From Aquisphaera insulae (lineage in GTDB: Bacteria > Planctomycetota > Planctomycetia > Isosphaerales > Isosphaeraceae), in contig NZ_JAALJH010000093.1 in the NCBI RefSeq assembly GCF_011064615.1, positions 1-32,057 on the forward strand: 32,057 bases of DNA, given 5' to 3'. Positions 23,980 through 32,057 of this stretch are shown here, piece after piece. The position numbers were made by a program, and so were the translations under genes. Every line of letters begins with the position of its first letter. The first letter of the stretch is position 1. The notes beneath the pieces were generated by a model. The model did not search any database. It saw only the letters and a list, made by a program, of their open reading frames with translations, and was not told where the DNA came from.

Positions 23980-26900
23980 ATGATGAGCTTCCTGGGAACC
24001 GCGATCGGACTCTTGCTTTCCGGCCAGGCCAGCGCGGGCGGCACGCTCGAAGAGGCACTCCGTACCGAGGGGCCGAAGGCGCTCGCGGCCGAGGCCCGCC
24101 GTAGCGGCGACGCCCGCCGCGGGGCGGTCGTCTTCTTCCGGCCGACGATGACGTGCGCGAAGTGCCACGACGCCCAGGCCGGCGTACCCCTGCTCGGGCC
24201 GGACCTGACCACCCGCGATCGAGGAGCGGCGAACGCCGACGAGGCGATCGTGGAGTCGATCCTCTCGCCCTCGAAGGTGGTCAGGCCCGGATATGAGACG
24301 GTGACGATCGGCACCGAGGACGGCCGCGTCTTCACGGGATTGCCGGGGACGGACACGCCGGACGCCCTGGTCATCCGCGACCCCGGGCAGGACGGCAAGG
24401 CCGTGGCCATCCCCCGCAAGGACGTCGAGCAGCGGACGATCGGCGGCGCCTCGATCATGCCGGCGGGCCTGGCCAACAACCTGGAGTCGCGGGCGCAGTT
24501 CCTCGACCTGGTCCGCTACCTCATGGACATCTCCGACGGGGGGGCCGACCGTGCGAGGGCGCTGCGGCCCGACGCCGCGAGCCCGGCGAGGGCCGCGGCG
24601 CCGCTGCCCGAGGCGGATCGCGACATCGACCACGCCGGGATCATCGGCGACCTGAATGGTGAGAGCTTCAAGCGCGGGGAGGCGATCTACAATCGGGTCT
24701 GCATCAATTGCCACGGCACGAAGGACCGGCCCGGCTCGCTGCCGACCTCGCTCCGGTTCGCGTCGGGGACCTTCAAGAACGGCAGCGACTGGCTCAGCCT
24801 GTATCGGACGCTCAGCCTCGGCTTCGGCCAGATGACGCCGCAGACGTGGATGGTGCCGCGGCAGAAGTACGACGTCCTCCACTACATCCGCGAGGCCTAC
24901 CTGAAGCCGCACAACCCGGGCCAGTACGCGAAGGCGGACGCGGCCTACCTGGCGAGCCTGCCGCGCGGGTCGTCCCGCGGGCCGGAGCCGGTCGAGGTCC
25001 AGCCGTGGTCGTCGATGGACTACGGCCCGAGCCTGATGGCGACCTACGAGATCAGCGGGGGAGACGAATCGAACACCGTGCCCAAGGGGATCGCCGTCCG
25101 CGTCGACCCCGGCCCCGGCGGCGTGGCCCGCGGGCATGCCTGGGTCGTCTATGACGAGGACACCATGCGGTTTGCCGCCGCCTGGACGGGCGACGGCTTC
25201 ATCGACTGGAACGGCATCAACTTCAACGGCGTCCACGTCGTCCATCCCAGGCTCGTGGGCAAGGTCGAGGTCGCCAACCCACCGTTGGCCACCTGGGCGG
25301 TCGCGGGAGACGGCGGCCCGGATGGACTCTACGCGATTCAGGACGGACGGCCGACGGCCCGGGACGGCCGCCGCTACGGGCCGTTGCCGGCATCGCTGGT
25401 CCACTACCGCGGCCTTCATCGCCACGGGATGCGGACGGTCCTCGACTACACGGTCGGCGAGGCCCGCGTGCTGGAGCTGCCCGGCCTGGAGCCGCCGCTC
25501 GCCTCGGGTGCCGCGGTCTTCTCGCGGACGATCGAGTTCGGCAAGGCCACGAGCGACACGGTGCTCCGCATCGCCCCCAAGGGTACGGCGGTGGCCCTCA
25601 TCCTGGGTCCCGGCGGGAGGAACACGACCCGGCCTCACCTCGTGGAGAGCAACGGCCAGACGCTCCTCTTCCTTCCGGCGACCGAGCCCCGGCGGATCAA
25701 GCTGCTGCTCTCGCGCGGCGACCCGAAGGAGCTGCAAGACCGCGCCGACCGCTCCGCGCCGCCGGAGCCCCTCGAGCCGCTCACGAAGGGCGGGCCGTCG
25801 CAGTGGCCGGAGCGGCTGACGGCCAGGGGCGAGATCGGCAAGTCCGACGGCCCATTCGCGGCGGACGTCCTCCGGACTCCGGAGAGCAACCCGTGGCTCT
25901 GCCAGCTCCGGCTTTCCGGCTTCGACTTCCTGCCCGGCGGGCGGGTCGCGGCCGTCTGCACGTGGGACGGCGACGTCTGGCTCGTCGAGGGCGTGGACCA
26001 TCCGGAGAAGGGCCTGACCTGGCGGCGGATCGCCGCGGGGCTCTTCCAGCCGCTCGGGCTGAAGGTCCGCGACGGGGCCGTCTTCGTCTGCTGCCGCGAC
26101 CAGATCGTCCGCCTGAACGACCTCGATGGCGACGGCGAGACCGATTTCTATGAGAACTTCAACAACGATCACCAGGTCACGACCCACTTCCATGAGTTCG
26201 CGATGGACCTCCAGGCCGACGCGGCGGGCAACTTCTACTACGCCAAGTCCGCCTGCCACGGCCTCCCCGCGACCGTGCCCCAGCACGGCACGCTCCTGAA
26301 GGTGACCGACGACGGCAAGACGACCGAGATCCTGGCCACCGGCTTCCGCGCCCCCAACGGCGTCTGCCTGAACCCCGACGGCTCGTTCTTCCTCTCCGAC
26401 CAGGAAGGCTTCTGGACGCCCAAGAACCGGATCAACCTGGTCAGGCGAGGGGGCTTCTATGGGAACATCTGGGGATACACGAGCGTGACCGACACCGCGG
26501 ACTCGGCCATGGAACAGCCCCTCTGCTGGCTCACGAACGTCTTCGACCGCTCGCCGGCCCAGTTGCTCTGGGTGGACACGAAGGCCCCGGCGTGGAAGCC
26601 GCTGGCCGGCTCGCTGCTCTGCCTTTCGTACGGCTACGGCAAGGTCTTCGTCGTCCTCCGCGAGACCGTGGACGGCATGGCCCAGGGGGGCGAAATCTCC
26701 TTGCCGCTGCCGAGATTCCCGACCGGCATCATGCGGGGCCGGTTCCATCCCGACAACGGGGAGCTCTACGCGTGCGGCCTCTACGGCTGGGCCGGCGACC
26801 AGACGCAGCCGGGCGGGTTCTACCGCATCCGGGCGACGGGGAGGCCGATGCTCCTGCCCGTCGGCCTGCACGCGAAGGAGGGCCGCATGGAGGTCGAATT

Positions 26901-27180
26901 CACCGATCCGCTCGACCCCGCCCCGGCCGCCGACCGATCCCGGTTCACGGCGAAGGTCTGGTCGCTCAAACGCACGGTGAACTACGGCTCGGACCATCTC
27001 GACGAGCATCCGCTGACCATCGCCGCCGCTCGCCTGTCGCCCGACGGCCGCACCCTCATCCTGACGATGCCCGACCTCCGCCCGACCATGGGGATGGAGC
27101 TCACCTATCGCCTCCGATCCGCGGACGGGCAGGCCCTCGAGGGGGTGATCCACAACACGATCCACCGGCTGGGGCGATGA
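23980..27180 (+). CDS. Secreted diheme cytochrome c / DUF6797-like / beta-propeller protein
   Basis: A 1066-residue exported protein. A short signal peptide (1-19, ending GQASA) precedes two c-type cytochrome domains with heme motifs CAKCH (Cys59, Cys62, His63) and CINCH (Cys241, Cys244, His245). Residues about 340-610 resemble DUF6797 (GPSLMATYEISGGDE, then KGIAVRVD, GHAWVVYDEDTMRFAAAWTGD, and FIDWNGINFNG). Residues about 640-960 form a beta-propeller of the sugar-dehydrogenase/PVC heme-protein type, followed by an Ig-like C-terminal domain. Such proteins are common in Planctomycetes and Verrucomicrobia and may take part in periplasmic oxidation coupled to electron transfer; no substrate can be named. 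The gene is divergent from the tethered sigma factor over 161 bases. Two ATGs are adjacent (23980 and 23983), with no strong ribosome site. Confidence 0.88.
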   Translation: MMSFLGTAIGLLLSGQASAGGTLEEALRTEGPKALAAEARRSGDARRGAVVFFRPTMTCAKCHDAQAGVPLLGPDLTTRDRGAANADEAIVESILSPSKVVRPGYETVTIGTEDGRVFTGLPGTDTPDALVIRDPGQDGKAVAIPRKDVEQRTIGGASIMPAGLANNLESRAQFLDLVRYLMDISDGGADRARALRPDAASPARAAAPLPEADRDIDHAGIIGDLNGESFKRGEAIYNRVCINCHGTKDRPGSLPTSLRFASGTFKNGSDWLSLYRTLSLGFGQMTPQTWMVPRQKYDVLHYIREAYLKPHNPGQYAKADAAYLASLPRGSSRGPEPVEVQPWSSMDYGPSLMATYEISGGDESNTVPKGIAVRVDPGPGGVARGHAWVVYDEDTMRFAAAWTGDGFIDWNGINFNGVHVVHPRLVGKVEVANPPLATWAVAGDGGPDGLYAIQDGRPTARDGRRYGPLPASLVHYRGLHRHGMRTVLDYTVGEARVLELPGLEPPLASGAAVFSRTIEFGKATSDTVLRIAPKGTAVALILGPGGRNTTRPHLVESNGQTLLFLPATEPRRIKLLLSRGDPKELQDRADRSAPPEPLEPLTKGGPSQWPERLTARGEIGKSDGPFAADVLRTPESNPWLCQLRLSGFDFLPGGRVAAVCTWDGDVWLVEGVDHPEKGLTWRRIAAGLFQPLGLKVRDGAVFVCCRDQIVRLNDLDGDGETDFYENFNNDHQVTTHFHEFAMDLQADAAGNFYYAKSACHGLPATVPQHGTLLKVTDDGKTTEILATGFRAPNGVCLNPDGSFFLSDQEGFWTPKNRINLVRRGGFYGNIWGYTSVTDTADSAMEQPLCWLTNVFDRSPAQLLWVDTKAPAWKPLAGSLLCLSYGYGKVFVVLRETVDGMAQGGEISLPLPRFPTGIMRGRFHPDNGELYACGLYGWAGDQTQPGGFYRIRATGRPMLLPVGLHAKEGRMEVEFTDPLDPAPAADRSRFTAKVWSLKRTVNYGSDHLDEHPLTIAAARLSPDGRTLILTMPDLRPTMGMELTYRLRSADGQALEGVIHNTIHRLGR

Positions 27181-27214
27181 GGGCCCGGCGAGGTCGCCTG
27201 CCATGTCCTCGCGA

Positions 27215-28450
27215 TCAGGAGACGTAGCCCAGGCCGCGGAGGCGCTCGCGGACGAGGGCTTCCTCGTCTTCCACGCTGGTCGCGGGTCGGGCGGCGGGGG
27301 CGGCGCCGTCGAGGAGGGAGCGGCCGGAGAGGCCCTCCGGGGCGGGGCGGCCGGCGAGCTGGAGGAGCGTGGGGGCAAGGTCCAGGAGGCGGGCGCCCTC
27401 GACGGCCCCGAGGGCCGGCAGGCCGGCGCCGGCGAGGATGAAGAACCCCTCCGTCGTCGGCAGGGCATGGGGGAGGTCCGCCGCGACGTCCGCCGGCGCG
27501 GGACCGATGGCATCGGTGGCGAGCCAGCCGCGGGTCGTCGGGTGGACGATCAGGTCGGGGGCGATCCCCCGGAGGTCGCGATAGAGCTCCTCGGGCCGGA
27601 GCACGGCGGCGGCGAGCGGCCGGCCGGACTCGTCGACGGCCGTCTCGAGGACCGTCTTCAGCTCGTCCCGGCACCTCAGGCAGTCCTTCGGCTCGAGGAT
27701 GCCGGCCGGCTCGCGGCCGTGGACGTTCAGGTAGATTCGCGCGTACGGCCCTCCCACGCACCAGGCGCTCGTCTTCGCCCAGTTCACGTCCAGCTCGGCG
27801 AGCGGCGCGGCCTGCGACGGCTGGCGGTTGAGCACCAGCATCCCCTCGCGGGCGAGCCAGTCGTTGAGGGCGAAGGTCCCCTCGCGGGGCGCGGTGCCGT
27901 GGGTCGAGGCGAGGAGGACCACCGCGTCCTCGCCGAGCTGCTCGAGCAGGCCGCCGAGCTCCGCGTCGAGGTGGAGCAGGTAGTCGTCGACCGCGCCCCC
28001 GGAGACGCGAGCGAGGCCGTCGTCCACGACCAAGGCGCACGACCAGTCGCCGCCGAGGGCCCGCCTCGCGTCGGCGAATCGGCGGCGGCTTTCCGCCCGG
28101 ATGGCGTCGTCGCCGACGGGGCCGGATCCCGCGGAGGGCAACCCGATCGCGATCGCGGGCTTGCCGTCTCGGGCGAGCAAGTCCCAGATCGTGGGCGCGG
28201 CATGGGCCTCGGGGACCGCCGGCGCGGCATAGGATCGATCCGACCGGTCGAGCGGGCCATACACGCCGAGCTCGCCGGGGTCTCGGCCCGTCGCCAGCGA
28301 CGCCCAGCCGGGGATCGGCCCAGGGGGGATCACGCCCCGGAGGGGGCCGTAGCTCCCCGCGTCCATCAGGTATCGCAGGGTCTGCAGCCGCTCATCGTTC
28401 AGGAGCCGCTCCGGGCTCGCGCCGTCGAGTCCGATGACAAGGATCTTCAT
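27215..28450 (-). CDS. Alkaline-phosphatase-superfamily protein, probably inactive
   Basis: A 411-residue protein with the fold pattern of nucleotide pyrophosphatase/phosphodiesterase-type enzymes: MKILVIGLDGASPERL with Asp9 of the metal site, GWASLATGRDPGELGVY, DDYLLH (Asp156, His160), STHG (182-185) and an end region VEGARLLDLAPTLLQLAGRP. Key residues appear changed. In the usual 'IPP.(S/T).PAW' the nucleophile position is Pro45, the metal Asp of 'SDHG' is Thr183, and the last metal His ('H...G') is not at its expected place before Gly335, though His328 is nearby. This suggests a pseudoenzyme or a changed function. There is no signal peptide. The gene converges with the cytochrome gene and diverges from the lipoprotein esterase over 100 bases. 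Confidence 0.82.
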   Translation of the reverse strand: MKILVIGLDGASPERLLNDERLQTLRYLMDAGSYGPLRGVIPPGPIPGWASLATGRDPGELGVYGPLDRSDRSYAAPAVPEAHAAPTIWDLLARDGKPAIAIGLPSAGSGPVGDDAIRAESRRRFADARRALGGDWSCALVVDDGLARVSGGAVDDYLLHLDAELGGLLEQLGEDAVVLLASTHGTAPREGTFALNDWLAREGMLVLNRQPSQAAPLAELDVNWAKTSAWCVGGPYARIYLNVHGREPAGILEPKDCLRCRDELKTVLETAVDESGRPLAAAVLRPEELYRDLRGIAPDLIVHPTTRGWLATDAIGPAPADVAADLPHALPTTEGFFILAGAGLPALGAVEGARLLDLAPTLLQLAGRPAPEGLSGRSLLDGAAPAARPATSVEDEEALVRERLRGLGYVS

Positions 28451-28550
28451 GACCGCAGTGAGCTCCTTCCCGTTGTGCTACACTACCGCTTCCGTGAATC
28501 CCGAACACTCGCCGCCAACACCCCGGTCGATCCCCGTGGAGGACCCGCCG

Positions 28551-29474
28551 ATGCGTCGTCGCGCCGCCGCATTCCCTTGCTTCGTACTCGCGATCCTGTC
28601 GGGCTGCGCCGCGACGGGCCGAGTCCTGGCCGATGGACCATCATCGACCATGGACGTCTGGCCTGGCAAGGCCCCCGGGGAGGCGGGCACCATCGGCGAC
28701 GAGCACTTCCTCCCGCAGAAGTCGGGCGAGAAGGAGGTGCAACGCCTCACGAACATCACCCATCCGACCCTGACGATCCACCGCCCGGCTCGCGACAGGG
28801 ACACCGGCGCCTCGGTGATCATCGCCCCCGGCGGCGGCTATCACATCCTGGCCTGGGATCTCGAGGGGGAGGAGATCGCGAGCTGGCTGAACTCGATCGG
28901 CGTCACGGGGATCGTCCTGAAGTACCGCGTCCCGAGGCGTGAGGGGACGCCCAACGACAGGCCCCCCGCCCAGGCACTCATGGACGCCCAGCGCGCCGTG
29001 AGCCTGGTGCGGAGCAAGGCCGGAGGGCTCGGGATCGACCCGAAGCGGATCGGCATCCTGGGCTTCTCGGCGGGCGGCCACCTCTCCGCCTGGACCGCCA
29101 CGCACTTCGACGAGCGGACGTATCCCGCGGTCGACGAGGCCGACAAGGTGAGCTGTCGCCCGGACTTCGCCGTGCTCGTCTACCCCGCCTACCTGGACCG
29201 GCAGGATGACCCGGCGAATCCCGTGAGTCATGTCGGCTCGACGACGCCCCCGATGTTCCTGGCCCACGCCGCCGACGACTCGGTGACCTGCAAGAGCAGC
29301 CTCAACATGTTCCAGGCCCTCCGCGCCGCCAAGGTCCCGGCCGAGCTCCACATCTATTCGACGGGCGGCCACGGCTTCGGCCTCCGCGCCAGCGAGGATC
29401 CCTGCTCCACCTGGCCGAAGCGGTGCGAGGACTGGATGCGCCGGAGCGGGTTGCTGAAACCGCCCGGGAGATGA
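28551..29474 (+). CDS. Lipoprotein alpha/beta-hydrolase (esterase)
   Basis: A 307-residue protein with an N-terminal signal and lipobox LSGC (Cys19), so it is predicted to be exported and lipid-anchored. The hydrolase core has an oxyanion-loop motif APGGGYHILAWDLEG (92-106), nucleophile elbow GFSAGGH with Ser173, an acid at Asp242 or Asp243 (HAADDSV), and His274 (GGHGFGL). This layout matches carbohydrate esterases and related family I esterases that are plentiful in planctomycete secretomes; the substrate is not determined, a deacetylase or feruloyl-type role being likely. The ATG at 28551 is preceded by GGAGG, and the signal peptide begins there; an upstream ATG at 28434 would place the lipobox after an unlikely leader. 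Its stop overlaps the next gene's start by four bases (ATGA). Confidence 0.88.
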   Translation: MRRRAAAFPCFVLAILSGCAATGRVLADGPSSTMDVWPGKAPGEAGTIGDEHFLPQKSGEKEVQRLTNITHPTLTIHRPARDRDTGASVIIAPGGGYHILAWDLEGEEIASWLNSIGVTGIVLKYRVPRREGTPNDRPPAQALMDAQRAVSLVRSKAGGLGIDPKRIGILGFSAGGHLSAWTATHFDERTYPAVDEADKVSCRPDFAVLVYPAYLDRQDDPANPVSHVGSTTPPMFLAHAADDSVTCKSSLNMFQALRAAKVPAELHIYSTGGHGFGLRASEDPCSTWPKRCEDWMRRSGLLKPPGR

Positions 29475-30757
29475 CCATGGGCGGGTTGCTGGATGGACTG
29501 GACGACGTCGACTGGGGCCGGCTCTCCCATGCCTACGGGCGGGCCGGCGACGTGCCCGGGTTCCTCCGCGCCCTCGCCTCCCCCGATCCGGAGGGCCGGC
29601 GGAAGGGCCTGGGCGATCTGCGATGGACCATCTGCCACCAGGGCTCGCGCTACAGGGCGAGCGCGCCGGCGGTCCCGTTCCTCTTCGAGGTGCTGGAAGC
29701 CCCCGGGACGCAGGACCGGGCGGCGATCGTCGGTCTGCTTGCCAGCCTCGCCGTCGGCTACCAGGAGTGGCATGTGCCGCTGGGGTTCGACCCCGACGGG
29801 GCTTTCGTCGAGGCGGGACGGTTGGGGCAGGAATCCGACCTCGACGAGATCCGCGCCGCCGAACCCGATGAAGACGAGGACGACGGCGATCCGGGCCGCC
29901 TGAATCTCTGGGAGAAGGACACCTACGAGGCCGTGCTCTCGCGCGTGGACGTCTTCCGGCGGCTGGCAGCCGACGAGGACCGGGACGTGCGGCTCGCGGC
30001 GGTCAAGGCCCTGGCCTGGTTCCCGGCCGCGGGCGAGGCGTCGCTTGCGCTCGTCCGGGGGGTCGCTCGGGAGCAGGCGGATCCGGACGAACGTGCCAAC
30101 GCGATCTTCTGCCTGGGGATCCTCGGGCATGTCCTCCACGACGACTCCGACGCGTCCCGGATGGGCGCCGAGCTCTCGCCCGATCGGCCCGCCGCGGTCC
30201 GCATCGCCGCGGCCATCTCGATGGGTGTGCTGCTGGGTCGAGAGATCCCGGACGAGGCCCTCGCCGTGCTCCTGGATGCGGCCCAGGACCTGGACGCGAC
30301 GGACGCCGCGGGGAAACCGATCCCCTGGCACTGGCTCGGCCTGGGCGGCCACGCGAGCGCCGTGATCCGGCACGTCCGCCCGGCGGCGACGGCGCCGACC
30401 CTGGCGGCGTTATCTCGCGCGTCCGAGAAGGTCACGGAGCCCATGGGGGGGGCGGAGCTATTCGCGGCCTTGCTGAGCGTCGTATTCCCCGACGGGGACG
30501 CCATCCCCACCAGGATGGTCCCGCCGTCCGGCTTCCCCCAGGTCGATCCGATGCGCCTGACCCGCGCCCAGGCGGAGGCGCTCCGGGCGATCGGCCGCGC
30601 GCCCGTCTGGCGGAAGGAGCCCTTCTTCTACGGCCGATTGATGGACGTCGGCCTCGAATTCCACCTTCCATGGGACCCGAAGCGATATCGCGAGCTCGTC
30701 GAGGCCGTTGAGGAGCACGTCGCGGATCACTCGCCCGAAGCCGCGCCCGGCGAGTGA
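29471..30757 (+). CDS. HEAT-repeat-like hypothetical protein
   Basis: A 428-residue soluble protein, helical throughout. It opens 'GLLDGLDDVDWGRLSHAYG', then 'DVPGFLRALASPDPE' and a 'HQGSRYRASAPAVPFLFEVL' segment, a pattern I recall in actinobacterial and planctomycete HEAT-repeat proteins of unknown function. Repeat-like helical pairs occur near 150-165, 175-205 (DEDRDVRLAAVKALAWF), 210-232 and 240-290. An acidic stretch (EPDEDEDDGDPG) lies near 133-144. I start at the ATG at 29471 that overlaps the esterase stop (ATGA); a second ATG two codons later is also possible. The overlap suggests coupled expression, although one product is exported and the other is not. Confidence 0.75.
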   Translation: MTMGGLLDGLDDVDWGRLSHAYGRAGDVPGFLRALASPDPEGRRKGLGDLRWTICHQGSRYRASAPAVPFLFEVLEAPGTQDRAAIVGLLASLAVGYQEWHVPLGFDPDGAFVEAGRLGQESDLDEIRAAEPDEDEDDGDPGRLNLWEKDTYEAVLSRVDVFRRLAADEDRDVRLAAVKALAWFPAAGEASLALVRGVAREQADPDERANAIFCLGILGHVLHDDSDASRMGAELSPDRPAAVRIAAAISMGVLLGREIPDEALAVLLDAAQDLDATDAAGKPIPWHWLGLGGHASAVIRHVRPAATAPTLAALSRASEKVTEPMGGAELFAALLSVVFPDGDAIPTRMVPPSGFPQVDPMRLTRAQAEALRAIGRAPVWRKEPFFYGRLMDVGLEFHLPWDPKRYRELVEAVEEHVADHSPEAAPGE

Positions 30758-30819
30758 TCCGCGTCCCGCCGCCCCGGGGACGTCGAGGGTCCGCGGGGCG
30801 GCTCGATCGGCGCTCTCGC

Positions 30820-32057
30820 TCACGACTTGCTGAACGTCAGCCCCGCGCCCGGCTGGTTGGAGCCGCTGGGGGGGGCGAAGAGGAACGTGCCGGCATCCTT
30901 CTCGGTGACCTTGCCGACCAGCGGCGGGCCCTCGGGCTGGAGGAGTGCCAGGGTGCCGTCCTTGAAGCCGGCGCGGCCGGTCAGGGTCTGCTTCTGGCCC
31001 TTGTTGTCGACCTCCCAGGAGAACTCGCCGTCGGCCTTGAGGGTCAGGGTGATTCCGAGATCCGCATTGGGCTTCGCCTTCCACGTGCCGACCAGGTTGG
31101 CCGGCGGCGGCGGAGGCGGGGGCTCGTCCTCGGCGGCGGGGGCCTCGGCCTCGGCCGGAGGATTCGCATTCGCGGCGGGCTGGCCGGCGGGAGCGGCCGC
31201 GTTGGCCGCGACGTTCGTCGCGGCGGCGGCCGGCGCGGGGGCCTCCGCCGGCTGCTCGGCGACCTTCTTCAGGGCCTTGACGAAGGAGGCGGAGAGCTTG
31301 TCGTCGGGCTGGAGCGTGGTCACCTTCTGGAACTCGGCGGCCGCGGCCTCCTGGTGGCCCTGGGTCATGTAGTGATAGGCGAGCAGGAAGTTGGTCGCCG
31401 GCGCCGTCGGGTTGGCCTTCACGACCGCCTCGAGGGCGCGGACCTGGTTGGTGTAGGTGTCGACGTCGGGATAGAGCCCGACGAGCGTGGCCCAGCTCCA
31501 GCCGGGCCCCGCCGAGAGCACCGCGTAGACGACGGCCGCGGCCTCGTCGTAGCGCTTCAGCGCGAACAGGCAGAGCGCGCGGAATTCATGCACGGCCGGC
31601 ATGTTCGGCTCGGCCTTGATCACCTGGTCCGCGAGGCTCAGGGCCTTGGCGTAGTCGCCCGCCTTGAAGGCGTCGCGGGCCGTGGAGAAGAGCTGCTCCT
31701 CGGTCGAGGCGGCCGTCTCCGCGACGGCCGCCGCCTCCGCCGTGGCGGGGGCTGGCTGGGACGCCGCGGCGGCGACGTTGATCGGCTGGCTGTAGTCATA
31801 GACGATCGTCGTCTGCTGTGCGGGCTGTGCAGCGACCACCGCCGCGTTGTAGGGATTGGCATAGCCGCTGTATAGCCAGTTGCTGGCCACCGAGCCGATT
31901 CCCCAGCTCGAATAGTTGCTCACGCCCCAGGTCGGGAAATAGTCATAGACCCCGAACCCGGCCGAGTACACCGGCGAGGCGACCACCGTCCCCAGGGCAC
32001 CCATGCCGAACGCCGTGAGCGCGCCGGTGCCAAAGCCGGTCCAGAAGCCGTTGTTGC
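30820..32057 (-). CDS. TPR protein with aromatic/Gly-rich N-terminus (partial, runs off the window)
   Basis: The frame remains open to the window end, so the true start lies beyond 32057; an internal ATG at 32004 is not a good start because the same Gly/aromatic-rich pattern (NGFWTGFGTGALTAFGMG) continues upstream. Numbering from that ATG, residues 1-60 are rich in Tyr, Gly and Asn-Pro-Tyr, a pattern common in planctomycete TPR proteins; 100-240 are tetratricopeptide-like repeats (e.g. ARDAFKAGDYAKALSLADQV); 245-305 form a Pro/Ala-rich linker with a run of seven Pro; and 305-394 are a beta-rich domain starting NLVGTWKAKPNADLGI, a lipocalin-like or 'DUF' domain. The role is probably protein-protein interaction. 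It converges with the HEAT-like gene over 62 bases. Confidence 0.8.
   Translation of the reverse strand, partial: NNGFWTGFGTGALTAFGMGALGTVVASPVYSAGFGVYDYFPTWGVSNYSSWGIGSVASNWLYSGYANPYNAAVVAAQPAQQTTIVYDYSQPINVAAAASQPAPATAEAAAVAETAASTEEQLFSTARDAFKAGDYAKALSLADQVIKAEPNMPAVHEFRALCLFALKRYDEAAAVVYAVLSAGPGWSWATLVGLYPDVDTYTNQVRALEAVVKANPTAPATNFLLAYHYMTQGHQEAAAAEFQKVTTLQPDDKLSASFVKALKKVAEQPAEAPAPAAAATNVAANAAAPAGQPAANANPPAEAEAPAAEDEPPPPPPPANLVGTWKAKPNADLGITLTLKADGEFSWEVDNKGQKQTLTGRAGFKDGTLALLQPEGPPLVGKVTEKDAGTFLFAPPSGSNQPGAGLTFSKS

Noticed and set aside
23959..27513. A 1184-codon minus-strand frame opposite the cytochrome gene
   Set aside because: Antisense shadow; the plus strand encodes a signal peptide, two CxxCH motifs and a propeller.
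28479..28484. TACACT as a -10 for the esterase gene
   Set aside because: No acceptable -35 at 16-18 bases upstream; too weak to list as a promoter.
1..32057. tRNA, rRNA, CRISPR, insertion sequence, integrase or phage genes
   Set aside because: I looked for cloverleaf ends, conserved rRNA segments, short regular repeats and transposase motifs and found none that I could support.

Overview
The window is very GC-rich DNA with dense, mostly intact genes and no RNA genes, CRISPR array or recognisable insertion sequence. The protein types point to a planctomycete, most likely of the Isosphaeraceae. They include Ser/Thr kinases of the bacterial Pkn type (one with a long WD40 tail), an ECF sigma factor with a membrane segment and carboxypeptidase-regulatory-like repeats, a diheme cytochrome c joined to a DUF6797-like region and a beta-propeller, a protein with the planctomycete 'STGPRT' N-terminal motif, a Uma2 protein, and a TPR protein with an aromatic/Gly-rich N-terminus. 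The taxonomic call is inferred from protein families, not from a marker gene.

Layout. 1-2.3 kb: a possible gene tail, then a minus-strand pair (Uma2-like protein and a two-zinc-ribbon DUF1963-like protein) with a 4-base overlap. 2.3-4.9 kb: a gene-poor spacer, a DUF6398-like gene, a 30-codon gene remnant, and an STGPRT-motif gene whose frame has no proper stop. 4.9-6.5 kb: one uninterrupted gene encoding a Ser/Thr kinase joined to a complete nicotinamidase, the most unusual gene here. 6.6-9.6 kb: a PSP1-domain protein with a seven-cysteine tail, divergent from a Zn/Cd-type P1B-ATPase. 9.6-13.9 kb: a 1434-residue kinase with a transmembrane segment and about 14 WD40 repeats. 14.2-20.4 kb: a plus-strand run with a GT39-type membrane glycosyltransferase, a giant AsmA-like protein and a DUF6348-like protein, probably envelope-related. 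20.4-27.2 kb: a membrane-anchored ECF sigma factor divergent from a secreted diheme cytochrome/propeller protein. 27.2-30.8 kb: an alkaline-phosphatase-superfamily protein that appears to have lost catalytic residues, divergent from a lipoprotein esterase whose stop overlaps the start of a HEAT-like protein. 30.8 kb to the end: a TPR protein running off the window.

Functionally the window is rich in signalling genes (two kinases and one sigma factor) and envelope or secreted proteins. No single multi-gene system such as phage defence or a biosynthetic cluster is evident. The strongest candidates for new biology are the kinase-nicotinamidase fusion, which would place NAD+ salvage on the same polypeptide as a kinase, the metal-ATPase/PSP1 Cys-tail pair, and the degenerate phosphatase.
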